Shown: positions 1 through 9,568 of the stretch, in pieces
Numbering within the stretch: the first letter of the stretch is position 1
How the letters are laid out: every line of letters starts with the position of its first letter
From: Larix sibirica
Taxonomy: Eukaryota; Streptophyta; Pinopsida; Pinales; Pinaceae
Reading direction: 5' to 3'
Length of the DNA: 19,416 nucleotides
Assembly: GCA_004151065.3 (NCBI GenBank)
Contig: NWUY0300004444.1
Span: 50,250 to 69,665, forward strand
Position numbers and translations under genes: made by a program
Notes under the pieces: model-generated
Database searches by the model: none
Told to the model about the DNA's origin: nothing
What the model saw: the letters and a program-made list of their open reading frames with translations, nothing else

Positions 1-1
1 A

Positions 2-511
2 AAGATCAATGGAGATATGAAACCTTCCAAGTCCAATGTTGTCCAACTCGATAGGTCTAATGTTAAAATTGTTGGGGAGTTGAAATATGTTTGAATTAGA
101 TGGTCTGCTTACCCATGGGTACATCAGATTATCGATATAGTGGTGGCATACATACCTGAATCATACGGGTTATTTCTAAGTCGGGAGTGGTCTCAAAATT
201 TGAATGGATACTTTTCAACGGATTGGTCTCATCTATGGCTGCCTCTGAATGGTAAGCCAAATAAAATTAGGTTCAACAGGGAGAGGTATTTGAAACATAT
301 CGTTACTGAACTCAATGACCCTAATGAACCAATGTTGTGTATTGATCTCGCGGTTTCTGATGGTAGCATTAATACTTGCTTTGGTAATTTTACAGCTGAA
401 ATTTCCGATTGCACAAATTCTAATCAACTGTCTTATTTATATTCTAGCAAGATGGTCACACCACAATCCAGAATTGTTGATGACAATGTTGCACACAGTA
501 AGTCAGATAAT
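2..511 (+). pseudogene. Gypsy pol: C-terminal end of the protease region and linker
   Basis: The frame is already open at the left edge, so this is an internal part of the polyprotein. The first 90 bases encode a segment ending near GELKYV, followed by a TGA at 92-94. The frame then continues through a PESYG-like motif (about 155-170) and a Trp-rich stretch with a WSHLWLPLNGKP core (about 224-258). I associate this arrangement with the segment between the aspartic protease and RNase H in plant gypsy polyproteins. The catalytic DTG/DSG motif of the protease is not in the window, so activity cannot be judged. The residues from about 340 to 511 are a poorly conserved acidic linker. The apparent GTG start at 140 is not a biological start, because homology extends upstream of it. 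Confidence 0.75.
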
Positions 512-889
512 GATTGTTGGTCCCTTTATTTTGATGGATCTAAATCTAAAGAAGGGGTTGGAGCAAGTTGCCTTCTTATTGACCCAATAGGTAACAAAAT
601 GTTTTTTGCATGTAGGATGGAATTCAAATGTACTAACAATATCGCTGAATACGAGGCTCTAATTCAAGGATTGAAAAATGCTCTAGATCTTAATTTACAA
701 CAGCTGATAGTCTTTGGAGACTCTGAAATCATCGTTAAACAGGTAAAAAATCAGATCCACTGTGTAACACCTCATCTTCGAAGTTACCAAGCTCAGGTAT
801 GAGATTTAATTTCTAAGTTTCTTGCTTTCAATATTAGTTCTGTACCTCATTCCTAGAAGCAGGATACAGATTTAATTGCTAATATAGCA
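512..889 (+). pseudogene. Gypsy pol: RNase H (RNase HI-like) located before RT
   Basis: The domain would cut the RNA strand of RNA-DNA hybrids during reverse transcription. Its signature residues are visible in order. The first Asp is in YFDGSK (Asp at 533-535). The Glu is in IAEYEAL (about 640-660), the second Asp in FGDSEI (about 713-730), and a fourth acidic residue in TDLIAN (about 869-886). All four acidic positions of an RNase HI-type D-E-D-D site therefore remain, although the domain is cut by a TGA at 800-802 (probably a former Trp) and a TAG at 854-856. It lies upstream of the RT domain, whereas the usual Ty3/gypsy RNase H follows RT. Known Tat-lineage plant elements carry an additional archaeal-like RNase H, and this copy is plausibly of that kind, but assignment needs a phylogeny. 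Confidence 0.85.
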
Positions 890-1390
890 TATAGAGTGAT
901 ACCTACTGATGGTTTTAATCTAGACACTTTTTCTGTTGAGTTAATATTCAGGCCAACTGTGGCAGACAATGTGACTAACTTGCGTGTTTTTTACCATGGC
1001 CAACAATTGTTATATTTTTTTCATTTCGAAGGAAATTTTATAACTGTTGTGATAGATGACATTACACATGATCAAAACCTCCGCGACTTCGTGAATATTT
1101 CCACCGAAAGGTCAATACAATAGGTCTTCGATCAGGTGAAAACTACCCCTAAATCTGTGGTTAAGATGGAAATTTTTTATGACTTGCATAATAAATTTAG
1201 AGGTGCTATTAACTGTAAAACAAATAGCTTATCCATGCAATATGAAACAATAAACCTAGGAACTGGTGTTTTCCCTCAAATGGTAAACCTTGGCATTGAC
1301 TGCATAAATGAAGAAAAAGCAATGCTCATCGTAATGTTTAAGCAATACAAAGATGTTTTTCCCTGGACATATGATGATTTGAAAACCTTC
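890..1390 (+). pseudogene. Gypsy pol: linker between RNase H and RT
   Basis: This stretch stays in the same frame as its neighbours and links the upstream RNase H to the RT. It has no catalytic motif that I recognise. It includes a segment with FSVELIFRP (about 926-952) and one around NLGIDC (about 1289-1306), followed by a short motif with FKQYKDVFPW (about 1337-1366). The last of these is the conserved lead-in found just before RT in this family of plant elements. A TAG at 1121-1123 and a TAA at 1391-1393 interrupt it. Its conservation as a continuous frame shows it was once translated as part of pol. Confidence 0.7.
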
Positions 1391-1393
1391 TAA

Positions 1394-2215
1394 CCCAATA
1401 TCATACAGCATGTCATACCTTTAAAACTGCAGAGTAAACCTTTCCAGTAGAAACTACGCAAAATGCATCCTAATTTAGAGCCTGATGTGAAAAAGGAGCT
1501 GAACGAATTGTTATCAGCGCGAATCATTTTCCATGTAATACATACCCTTTGGATTTCAACCTTAGTACCTGTTAGGAAGAAGAATAGAGACATCCACCTT
1601 TATGTGGATTTTTGAAATCTGAATTGTGCATCCAACAAAGACAATTACCCCGTGCCTACCATGGAACAGATACTTCAGAAAGTATCACGTTCTGAGATGA
1701 TTTCTTTCTTAGACAGATTTTCTAGATACAACTAGGTGTTGGTATCTCCTACATACCAAATCAAGATTACTTTCAGAACACCATGGGGCACTTTTGCTTA
1801 TAGAAATATGCCATTTGGGCTAATTAACACAGGGGCCACTTTCCAAAGGGTTATGGATATAGCCTTCCGAGGACTGATAAATCAATATATTCTTATTTAT
1901 TTAGATGATGTAAATGTATATTCTGCACACAAATCATATCATCTTTCAGATCTGAAGAATGTGTTTGATCGCTGTCGAAAATACGATATATAATTAAATC
2001 CTAAGAAATCTATATTCGCAGTACCTAGAGGGAAACTGCTGGGTTTTGAAGTTTCAAAGGATGGGATAACTATAGATCCAGATAGAATCCAAGAAATCTT
2101 AAAAATACCACCTCCCACAACTAAAAAATACATCCAGTCCTTTCTAGGTCAAATAAACTTCGTCATGAGGTTTGTGCCCAACTTTACTGAATTTGTAAGA
2201 CCACTGCAAAACTTG
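1394..2215 (+). pseudogene. Gypsy pol: reverse transcriptase
   Basis: This is the RNA-dependent DNA polymerase that copies element RNA into cDNA. Motifs in order are a KLRKMHP entry motif (about 1451-1471), LVPVRKK (about 1562-1582), a Leu-Asp palm motif with the first catalytic Asp (about 1709-1714), FRTPWG with MPFGL (about 1769-1821), and the catalytic YLDDV (about 1898-1912, YxDD form). LNPKK and LGF-like thumb motifs follow (about 1997-2048), then the connection segment INFVMRF (about 2153-2173). Stops fall at 1448, 1613, 1733 and 1991. The first three replace residues that are normally Gln, Arg and Gln, each explicable by one C-to-T change. All three catalytic Asp residues remain, so loss of function is due to the stops, not to active-site change. 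Confidence 0.93.
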
Positions 2216-2680
2216 ATAAAAAGGGCGCTATTTTTAAATGGGCACAGCTAGAGAGGGAAGATTTTCAAAAGATAAAACATGCAATAGATGAATCTCCTTC
2301 ATTAATGCGCCCAAATTTTCAAAAGGATTTCATCCTTTACACATCCGCCTCAAATATATCTTACACAACATTTCTCACCTAGAAAAAATGACTCTAATAT
2401 TGAAGCCCCAATCTCATTCATGATTTTAGCCTTTAAAGGTTCAAAACTAAGGTATTCAACTGTACAAAAATAGGCTTTCGCCATTTTCAAAGTAGTGAAA
2501 CATTATAGGCCCTATTTGCTGAAATCCAAAACCAAAGTGATAGTACCTTACTCCGTTGTCCACAATCTATTGGTGCAAAAGGATTTGGGTGAGAAACGTG
2601 CCCATTGGATGATGACATTTCAAGAGTATGATATTGACATAAAGCCAACTAATATTGTCAAAGGATAAGGTCTTTATAAA
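2216..2680 (+). pseudogene. Gypsy pol: degenerate RNase H after RT
   Basis: This is the position of the normal Ty3/gypsy RNase H. The frame drops one position at the A-run 2218-2222, continues as FKWAQLERE (about 2239-2265), and returns to the original frame at the A-run 2383-2388. Further stops are TAG 2380, TAG 2471 and TAA 2666, all at places where Gln is likely. The catalytic core should read like an Asp inside a LYTDAS motif. Here the stretch FILYTSAS (about 2329-2352) has Ser in place of the Asp. Loss of the metal-binding Asp here, together with an upstream RNase H that still has its acidic residues, suggests the upstream domain took over the activity before the element decayed. The closing region around LVQKDLGEKRAHW (about 2573-2611) is well preserved. 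Confidence 0.8.
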
Positions 2681-3961
2681 TTGGTAGTTGATTATGTTGC
2701 TTTTCCTGATTTTGATTCAGTTTTTGAAAATGATGATGACCATTTATTTTCGGAAGAAATTTCTTGTATTGCTAAAAATCTCGATTCATGGTATGCTGAA
2801 CTGAAATTTTTTCTGATGCATGGGACTGCTCCATCACATCTTACTCCTAGAAAAAAGAGAGCTCTAAGGTCAAAGGTGACACCTTTCTATCTTCTCAATA
2901 ATCTTCTCTTCAGAAAGAACTTTGATGGAGTACTGCTCAAGTGTTTGGAGCAAGAAGAAGCACAAAAAGTCTTAGAAGAGCTGCATACAGGTCTTGCTCA
3001 TGGAAATTTCGATGGTGATACAACCGTATGTAAAGTACAGAGGGATGGTTATTATTGGCCAACCTTGTTTAAATACGCTCATGCATTTGTTCGCCGCTGT
3101 CAAATCTGCCAAAGAGATGTGGGTAAAGTCAAGAAAGCTTCCTTCCCCTTGCAACAGGTATCGTCAGATTTTCCGTTTCAGCAGTGGGGTATTGATATTG
3201 TTTGACCAATAAACTTGTCATCTTCCCTCCAACACAAGTTCAACCTGATAGCCATTGACTAGTTTAATAGGTGGGTAGAAGCGGTGCCATTGTGTACGAT
3301 CAATTCAAAACAGGTGATATCCTTCCTTGAAAATAATATTGTAACTCGTTTTGGTATCCTTGAATATTTTATTTTTGATAATGCGTTGTCTTTCTCCCCC
3401 GCTGAACTAACTTCTTATGCCTTAGAAAAGGGAATCAAGATCAAATACTCCACAAATTATTACCCTCAGGGTAATTGTTTGGTAGAATCGACGAATAAAA
3501 ACCTCATTAAAATTCTTAAAAGGACAATTACGGATCACCACAGAAATTGGCACGCTGCTCTATCCAATGCTCTCTGGGATGATAGAGTGACCCCGAAAGA
3601 TGCCATTGGGAATTACCCTTTCTTTCTCGTGTATGGTAAAGAGGCGATATTGCCACATAATCTTCTGTTGCCTTCACTACAATTATCCCAATCTTTACAA
3701 GACAATGAATATTCCCCTCTGGAAAACAGAACCAATACTCCGTTGAAGATTGAAGAAGAAAGATCAAATGCTAGGCATAAATTTGATCAACATCAGCAAG
3801 TTGTAAAGAAATGGTTTGACCAGAATTCCACTTCAGAGAATAATTTTGAAGTAGGGGATTTAGTCCTGAAATGGGATCGAGAACATGAAGATAGAGGTAA
3901 ACATACAAAGTTCCAGTGCATATGGCTTGTACCCTTCATTATTAAAGAAAACATTTCCTAA
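2681..3961 (+). pseudogene. Gypsy pol: integrase
   Basis: Integrase inserts the cDNA into host DNA. An N-terminal HHCC zinc-binding module is visible: His in LHTG (2984), His in AHG (2999), then Cys-x2-Cys in RRCQICQ (3098 and 3107). The catalytic core shows Asp in WGIDIV (about 3188-3202), Asp in IFDNA (about 3374-3388), and Glu in VEST (about 3482-3493). Exactly 35 residues separate the second Asp and the Glu, the D-D35-E spacing. The C-terminal part has VGDLVLKWDRE (about 3851-3883) and a GPF-like motif with Gly changed to Val (WLVPF, about 3923-3937). Stops at 3203 and 3260 fall between the first Asp and the rest of the core. No chromodomain is seen. Confidence 0.93.
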
Positions 3962-4044
3962 GTACCTTTTGTTTGAGTTCTATGGATGGCAAGTCAGAGG
4001 TCCATCCAGTGAATGGAAATATCCTTAAGCATCACTTTGCCTGA
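3962..4044 (+). pseudogene. Gypsy pol: C-terminal tail after a frameshift
   Basis: Near 3959-3963 the frame meets TAA, and the family-like tail resumes one position earlier, from 3964. It encodes a short segment with SSMDGK and VHPVNGN and ends at TGA 4042-4044. The tail matches the end expected for this kind of gypsy pol, with a VNG-x-x-LK-like motif close to the terminus. I therefore take 4044 as the end of the ancestral polyprotein. The frame change is a single-base loss, or an equivalent indel. Confidence 0.65.
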
Positions 4045-4880
4045 TTTCCCCTTGAAAATCATAATTGTACATAATGTATATGATCAGGTTTGGTTTGGTG
4101 TGCGTTTCCAATTTTGATTTTGCATATCAATCACATTGCATTTTGATCTTGATTTGTTTCACGCCAGGTCTTGAAAATTAATATATTAGTTATTACATCT
4201 TCATATGTGTTATTATATAAGATTTACAACCATCGTTGAGGTCCAACACATATAGCTGTTGTTTTTTCTTTCACATCTAAATTTATTATTTTTTCATATC
4301 TCTTATAAAGACCATGTTATTTTGTCAAGTCTTGATTCTTTCTTCTTAAATACTTTTAGTTTCTTTTTTAATAAATATCAGCCCTTTTTTTAAATAATTG
4401 CCTTATATACTCTTATTATTTAGTTAGGAGTTTTTCCAAAGGTTTGTTGTTAATAGGGCCCAATGGTTGACAATTTCAATCAACTTCCTGTATTATGTCA
4501 ACAAGTAAAAGTTAAGTCAAGGCTATTTTGGTTTTAAGGTTTGTTAATTTAAAAAAAATTAGCCTACAATGTGTGTGCACTCTTTTGATATCCTGAAAAT
4601 TCCTTTCTCACCATGTAGATTTATCTTTACCCTTTTGAATCATTGAATGAGTTAACATGTTTTTCTATTGCAAACCTATTTAATTATATAACAACCCCAT
4701 TCTACTAGCGGTACATGGGACTGATTAAGGAAAAATACTTATCCTCCTTACGCCATCCTATGCTCTTAAGGAGTGGTTTGGTAGCTTTCCCATTCAATAA
4801 GTGATCCCAATGTGGATCAGCATTCTTAAATCTAAGTCTGTGAAAAAAAAAATTCATCAAGGTCAGGAGGTCTTATCACA

Positions 4881-5070
4881 AGCCGACCTGATCATGATCA
4901 TGCAATCATTTTGGAATGACAGTATCGTTATCTGGTTACCAAGCTGGGGTACTGGATTGTGGTCCTAAATACCGCAAGACGGGAGTTCTCATCATGAGCC
5001 GAACCTCTCAATTTATGAAAGCGTGTGTGAATGACACTGTCATAACTGATTACCAAGTCAGGACAGTGCC
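4881..5070 (+). repeat. Diverged direct repeat, period about 115 bp
   Basis: Two copies start at 4881 (AGCCGACCT) and 4997 (AGCCGAACCT). Each contains GAATGACA (4914 and 5029) followed by a GTTACCAAG or ATTACCAAG core and a GC-richer tail. The offsets are 115-116 bp. A weaker third partial copy may follow at about 5071-5130. The copies differ by many substitutions, so the duplication is old. Confidence 0.55.
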
Positions 5071-5773
5071 CTTAATCTTTAGTTCATCAGGAACAATGAA
5101 TTTTATATCTAGCAAATGGGATAAAGGTGACTAAACTTGGTAAAAGACAACCCTGTTGGGGCTATGGATGCCCGCTAACAGCAATGGAAATGTCAATGGT
5201 ATTGGAGGTGAAACCTATGACCTATATCAGTTATTACATGTTGTCTTTCACATGATAAGCTGATAGAAGATTCAGTCATCTATTCGTCTGTTAATTTTGA
5301 TCAAGTTTGTATCCTCTAAAGATGATCACAGGGAAACATTTTAATAGTTGCAGTGGTTGAAATATTTTTGAAGGACTTGTCATGTGGGACCCATCAGAAA
5401 CAACTGGTACGAGTTTTAGTTTACATGTCCTCTCTTTATTGTGCTTTTATCTTACTCTTGTTGATTGTGAATAAGAGATAAATGGTTCATCCCATTAGTC
5501 GGTATTTGTTGGCCTCAGTCAACAACAACCCTTTCATTTGATAAAATGAATGTCCCCCCCACTTTTCTTTAGCTCGTGGAATAGTTTAAAGATTAGTACA
5601 ATCATTTAAGGTAATGCTCACAATCAAGATTGTTTTATGTTTTCTTTATTATTTGTGATTGATCAGTTCCATTGGTGCATCACTCTGAGATCTGATTTAT
5701 TCATCCACATAAATGTGAAGGCATGTTTTGAAATAGAATTTACAAGGTGATAACCATCTTATTTTTTATTTTC

Positions 5774-5831
5774 ATAGTTCATCTTTGGATTCCATGACTG
5801 CAAGCATGGAATCCGAAAGATGAAACACTAT
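5774..5831. repeat. Inverted repeat able to form a long hairpin
   Basis: The left arm 5779-5796 (TCATCTTTGGATTCCATG) pairs with the right arm 5805-5823 around the 8-nt loop 5797-5804. All 18 base pairs form, with a single bulged C in the right arm. After a 3-nt bulge (5824-5826) five more pairs form between 5774-5778 and 5827-5831. This is much longer than expected by chance in a spacer. Its role is unknown; a MITE remnant, an RNA hairpin in the element transcript or a miRNA-like foldback are possible. Confidence 0.75.
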
Positions 5832-7009
5832 ACATTATTCATCCATTCAGTTAAATGTTTTTTGTATTTGTTATCTTCACCTAATGATTAAATTGGTTCA
5901 ACTTTTGTTAATTTTCAGAGGATATGGGACATACTTGATGTCGTTGGTAACATTATTTCATTACTTTAAATATTAAAATGGTGATTAAATGAGTTTATTC
6001 AGTCATTTTATTTTCAATTGCTTAATTCGAATTCCTCTGTGTATATTCTTGGATTCAATAATTTTAAACTAGGTGGATATATATTCACATATAAATCGTT
6101 TAGCCAAAATCTGGTTTATCCAAGGTGAATTATGGTAAAGGGTAAGACATTTTATTTCCTTGGTTTCTTATCTAATATCCATGACTAAGACTTATAATTG
6201 ATTTTAATTTAAATCATTATGATTCTGTTATGTAATACAAAAAATTAACCAAATTTTATTTCAATCTTTCCTATTATATTTCATGGTTAGCTAGCAAATC
6301 GTTTCTTTTGTCTAATTTATAATTATTTCTTAAATTAAGCTAGCCATACCTTTATTTCTAATTCGCTCTTGGTTTATTATTTATAAAACAAGGGTTATTC
6401 CTCTATCTACCATGATGAACTTTAATTTACCGTTTCCGAGAGAAATAAAACCTCTCCATCAAACCATAATGTCGATATGACATTAATTAAGCATCATGGT
6501 TGTCCAATGATCACATGATCCCTTTGCTAAGCTCACCACGAGTTGGATGCGACCTTGTTATGAGATGGTATTGTTCGTCTTCCACGTTGAAGCATTCCTT
6601 GAACCATCTTCCATGTCGATGTTGGTTTGAGAGCCGTGTTCATCCACACCACACTATCCTCACGCTAGCTAGCATACACCACATTCATTGAATTATTACA
6701 GCTGGTGACGATTGGCAGTTTAGATAGAAAGGGCCATAATTATTATTCATTCATGCAAGTGTAACATCCTACCAAATTTTAATGCATTTATACATCCTAC
6801 TGCCTTGGCCATGATTTATCTCAATTTTTGGGAGCTAAGATCCTTCTGATCATTCTGGAGGATGTTGTTTTCGTTTTGGTTCTTACATCAACCCTTATCT
6901 CTAGTTCTGTTCAAAAATGGTTTTTCTATCTACGTCTAATTTGTCTTCCCATTGTTATACTTGAGTTGTTAGAGATTTGGTGGCTTGTGCTAACTGTTCT
7001 TCATCCACC

Positions 7010-9446
7010 ATGGGTGTGAAGAAGAGGACTGAGCCAAAGGATGCGTCCTCAGTATTATCTGGCTCCCTCTATTTGCAGACCTTCAAAAAAGATGGATGAG
7101 TGTCATTCCTGAGGAAGTTTCGCGACCACCATAAGGAGGTCGCTAAGGAATTTTCTCTATTGTTCGATGGATATAAAGCATCAGTGGGTGATTTAGAGTT
7201 ATTTATTGATGAGAAGTTTATTGCTAAAGCTATTGACCTGCCAAATCAAGGCGAAAAATGGTACACACATTTTCAGCTAAAAAATGATCAGTGGAAAACC
7301 CTATTGGTTAAGCCTATCAAAGTAGAGAGTTATCAGAAAGGTATGCCCCTTAACTTCTTCAAAATTAAATGGAAAAGGATTTTGATTCCTATCGTTCAGT
7401 TTATTACTTGTGAGGGTAGGTATTCTACTGTGTTAAGATACCATGTAAGGATGTTAATGGCTTTGATGGGGTCCAAGTTAAACCTCCCCCACTCCTTGTT
7501 GAAGGATTTGAAGGCTATGTTGGCTCGATATCAAAACGAACTAGTGAAATATGGGCATACCATATGCCATTACAGCCTCATCAAAATTCTCATAGAGCAC
7601 CATCTTAATCAACTCGGGGATACATGAGATGGTTTTCTCTCAAGAAATGGTTTTCACAACGTTTTAGTGGAATCTACGAATAATTATGGTCATGATAACC
7701 ATCATACTTCTCCCAATCGGTCAAAAATATCTATTAAAGCTACTAATGAAATGCCTCCTCCTGAAGAAGACCCTAAATATGAGAAACCTCGTTCCCCGCA
7801 ATCGCAAAATGCGATCATATATGACTCAGGTATGGATAGCCCAGATCCCTTGACTCCAAGATCACCTGAAAAGGATCGAGTTTACAGAGAGAATGATGAG
7901 ATTTTGTCTCACTCATCAGACCAAGACCAATCTTTCAAATATTAAAAACCCCTCAGCAAGTGTACATGTAGATCCCATTGACGACGTTGACCATTACAAG
8001 AGTTCTTCTGTACCAATTGTTCGAGAAGAGGTGGCTCTGAGTGTGTTGGATGATCAATTAACCATTCGGGACATGATAGAGAATACGACAGGAAGAAAGA
8101 AGAGAACCCAAGATATTTATGAATTTTTCCAATGACAAGACCATGTTAAAACTTTGATGCAAGAAAAACCCATTGTTTTTTATGATGACTTTATTTCACA
8201 GGGTAAAGCTCAATCAACTAATAATCTTATTGAAGAATCAATTCATATTGGTGCTAATATCAGTTTTCTTGACTTAAAGCATGACCAACCCAAGGAAGCT
8301 ACTAATAAGGATGTATTATCTCCCATGTCTCCTTCACATATTTCCTAAGTTAAAATAGAATTACCCAGTACTTCTCACACTCCTCACGATTTTTTCATTT
8401 AGCTCGCATGTCAAGTGAAAGATGTGTCCCTTGTGCAATCCCTGATTCTACAAAGAATTATTCCCCATTGAAATATGCAGTTGGTCTCATACCTCATTGT
8501 CCACGAGATGGAATAACAAAATCAGAGTCACGTAAGGATAAAGCTCGTGATGTTGAGGTTGCGGGAAAACACATGGCTAGGATGTTGTCCCACGCCACTC
8601 GAAATTGGAAGAATAAGAAAAATGGTGACCCACAGGGACAAAGCCCAAATTTACCGTTAGATGTTGATGCCATCCTTGAACCTAGAAAACATAAAAAAAT
8701 CAAAATGATCAGTCTTTAACTCCCGATTAGAATCATGTTCAGTATTCAGTGTTGGATCGTAAGAGAACAACTAATTTTATTTTGCCCGAGGGTGTTGGTT
8801 CATATCCTAATTATCCATGTGTTGAAGATAGGTTTGAAATATTAAGTGAGATAGGAAATTCGGTGGCTAAAATGGAAGAGGTACAGGTCCAACATAGCAA
8901 GAAACACAAACTATGTTGTCCTCGCTATAAGCATTTACTCAATTATTACATCAATAAGGTCGATTCCCTTCTTCAATAAAATGATGATTTGCATCATACT
9001 ATCAATCATATGCTTAATGAAAAAAGGAGATTAATAGAAGATAATCAAGAAGAACTCAATCAATTGAGCAAGAGATCGAGGTCAGGAGATATGCCCACTG
9101 TAATTCATATCACGAGAGTAAAAATTTATGTTTTTCCCGATGCTTCTAAATTACTGGCTTTTGGTCAAAACACTTTAGGATCTTAGTTATTTTAATGATT
9201 TTCGTAAAGTGATGGTAAGTAGAATTATTTTTATTATTGATTTGGTCATTTTATTTTCATATAGTTTTAATAAGAAGTAGCTCCAGAATTAATATTCTGG
9301 ATCCACTTCATTTTATTTTATTTTTATTTTTATTCTTTTTTTGTTACATCTTGTAGGTATATCCCATATTTTTCGGTTTTGACAACAAGTTTCCTCCAAA
9401 TGGTTTATCATGTATGTGCCAGTTTTTGGGAAGTATGAAGACCTAA
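7010..9446 (+). pseudogene. Broken accessory gene of plant retrotransposon type, unknown function
   Basis: The start ATG at 7010 has a strong plant context (CCACCATGGG). The product would be roughly 750-800 residues. The N-terminal half (7100-7627) looks helical, with a KEVAKEF motif and a GRYS-containing core, and resembles hypothetical proteins I have seen near plant retroelements; this is recollection, not a search. The middle (about 7700-7940) is acidic and rich in SP/TP sites, as in disordered proteins. Basic patches GRKKR (about 8084) and RKHKKIK (about 8683) look like nuclear localisation signals. The end (8749-9180) is charged and probably coiled-coil. Stops occur at 7097, 7625, 8133, 8346 and 8977. 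Frame changes occur near 7940, 8390, 8720-8748 and 9178. The gene lies 3 kb downstream of pol on the same strand, the position of env-like or extra ORFs in some plant elements. No transmembrane envelope features are seen. Confidence 0.6.
9215..9356 (+). other. Probable phase-0 spliceosomal intron in the accessory gene
   Basis: The donor ATG|GTAAGT at 9215 and the acceptor TTGTAG|GT ending at 9356 flank 142 nt of very T-rich sequence, typical of plant introns. Upstream, a frame open from 9179 reads through a NDFRKVM motif and ends exactly on a codon at 9214. Downstream, the same phase is open from 9357 to TAA 9444-9446 and encodes a hydrophobic, Gly- and Pro-containing tail beginning VYPIFFGFDNK. 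Reading through the intron hits TAG within about 22 codons. Splicing is inferred, with no transcript evidence. Confidence 0.5.
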
Positions 9447-9568
9447 AGTTTCGTAATCCCAATGCCTTGATCTTCTCTCAATCGCAGGATCGAATTAGTT
9501 TAGTTGGAGTCTATCTATTTTTGGCTTGATTTGAATGTATCTATGATGGGCCAATTGGACACATGTAT

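Larger units (their letters stand above)
1..4044 (+). mobile_element. Degenerate Ty3/gypsy LTR retrotransposon, 3' part of pol
   Basis: A single pol reading frame can be followed from the left edge to a terminal TGA at 4042-4044, mostly in the frame of position 2. The order is protease remnant, RNase H, RT, degenerate RNase H, integrase. RT before integrase marks it as Ty3/gypsy rather than Ty1/copia. The extra RNase H ahead of RT resembles a plant group related to Tat elements. Gag and the 5' LTR lie to the left, outside the window. Stops are at 92, 800, 854, 1121, 1391, 1448, 1613, 1733, 1991, 2380, 2471, 2666, 3203, 3260 and 3959. Frame changes occur near 2218-2222, 2383-2388 and 3959-3963. 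It cannot make a polyprotein, so it is an old, silenced copy. Where the element ends to the right is not settled. Confidence 0.93.
4045..7009. other. Non-coding spacer between pol and the accessory gene
   Basis: About 3 kb of AT-rich sequence without a convincing gene. The short open frames here (for example 4916-5134 and 6828-7019) show no family motifs. They lie in a repeat-bearing stretch and in a T-rich leader respectively. Visible structure consists of a diverged direct repeat at 4881-5070 and a hairpin at 5774-5831, listed separately. If the pol and the accessory gene belong to one element, this is its internal untranslated spacer. Otherwise it contains an element boundary that I could not locate: no clear LTR pair or polypurine tract was found. 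Confidence 0.6.

Noticed and set aside
2216-2390. Programmed ribosomal frameshifting in pol
   Set aside because: The shifts are in the middle of a domain, compensate each other and occur amid many stops; ordinary decay or homopolymer error explains them better.
3528-3767. Minus-strand open frame over the integrase region
   Set aside because: It is antisense to well-supported integrase coding and has no motif of its own; the short minus frames at 229-427, 1390-1593, 1939-2133, 2972-3154 and 8494-8703 are likewise shadows.
4916-5134. 72-codon open frame in the spacer
   Set aside because: It lies across the 115-bp duplicated segment, lacks recognisable motifs and has no coding context upstream or downstream.
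6828-7019. Hydrophobic 63-codon frame just before the accessory gene
   Set aside because: Its Leu/Ile/Val richness follows from T-rich leader sequence, and it overlaps the better ATG at 7010 in another frame; not evidence for a membrane protein.
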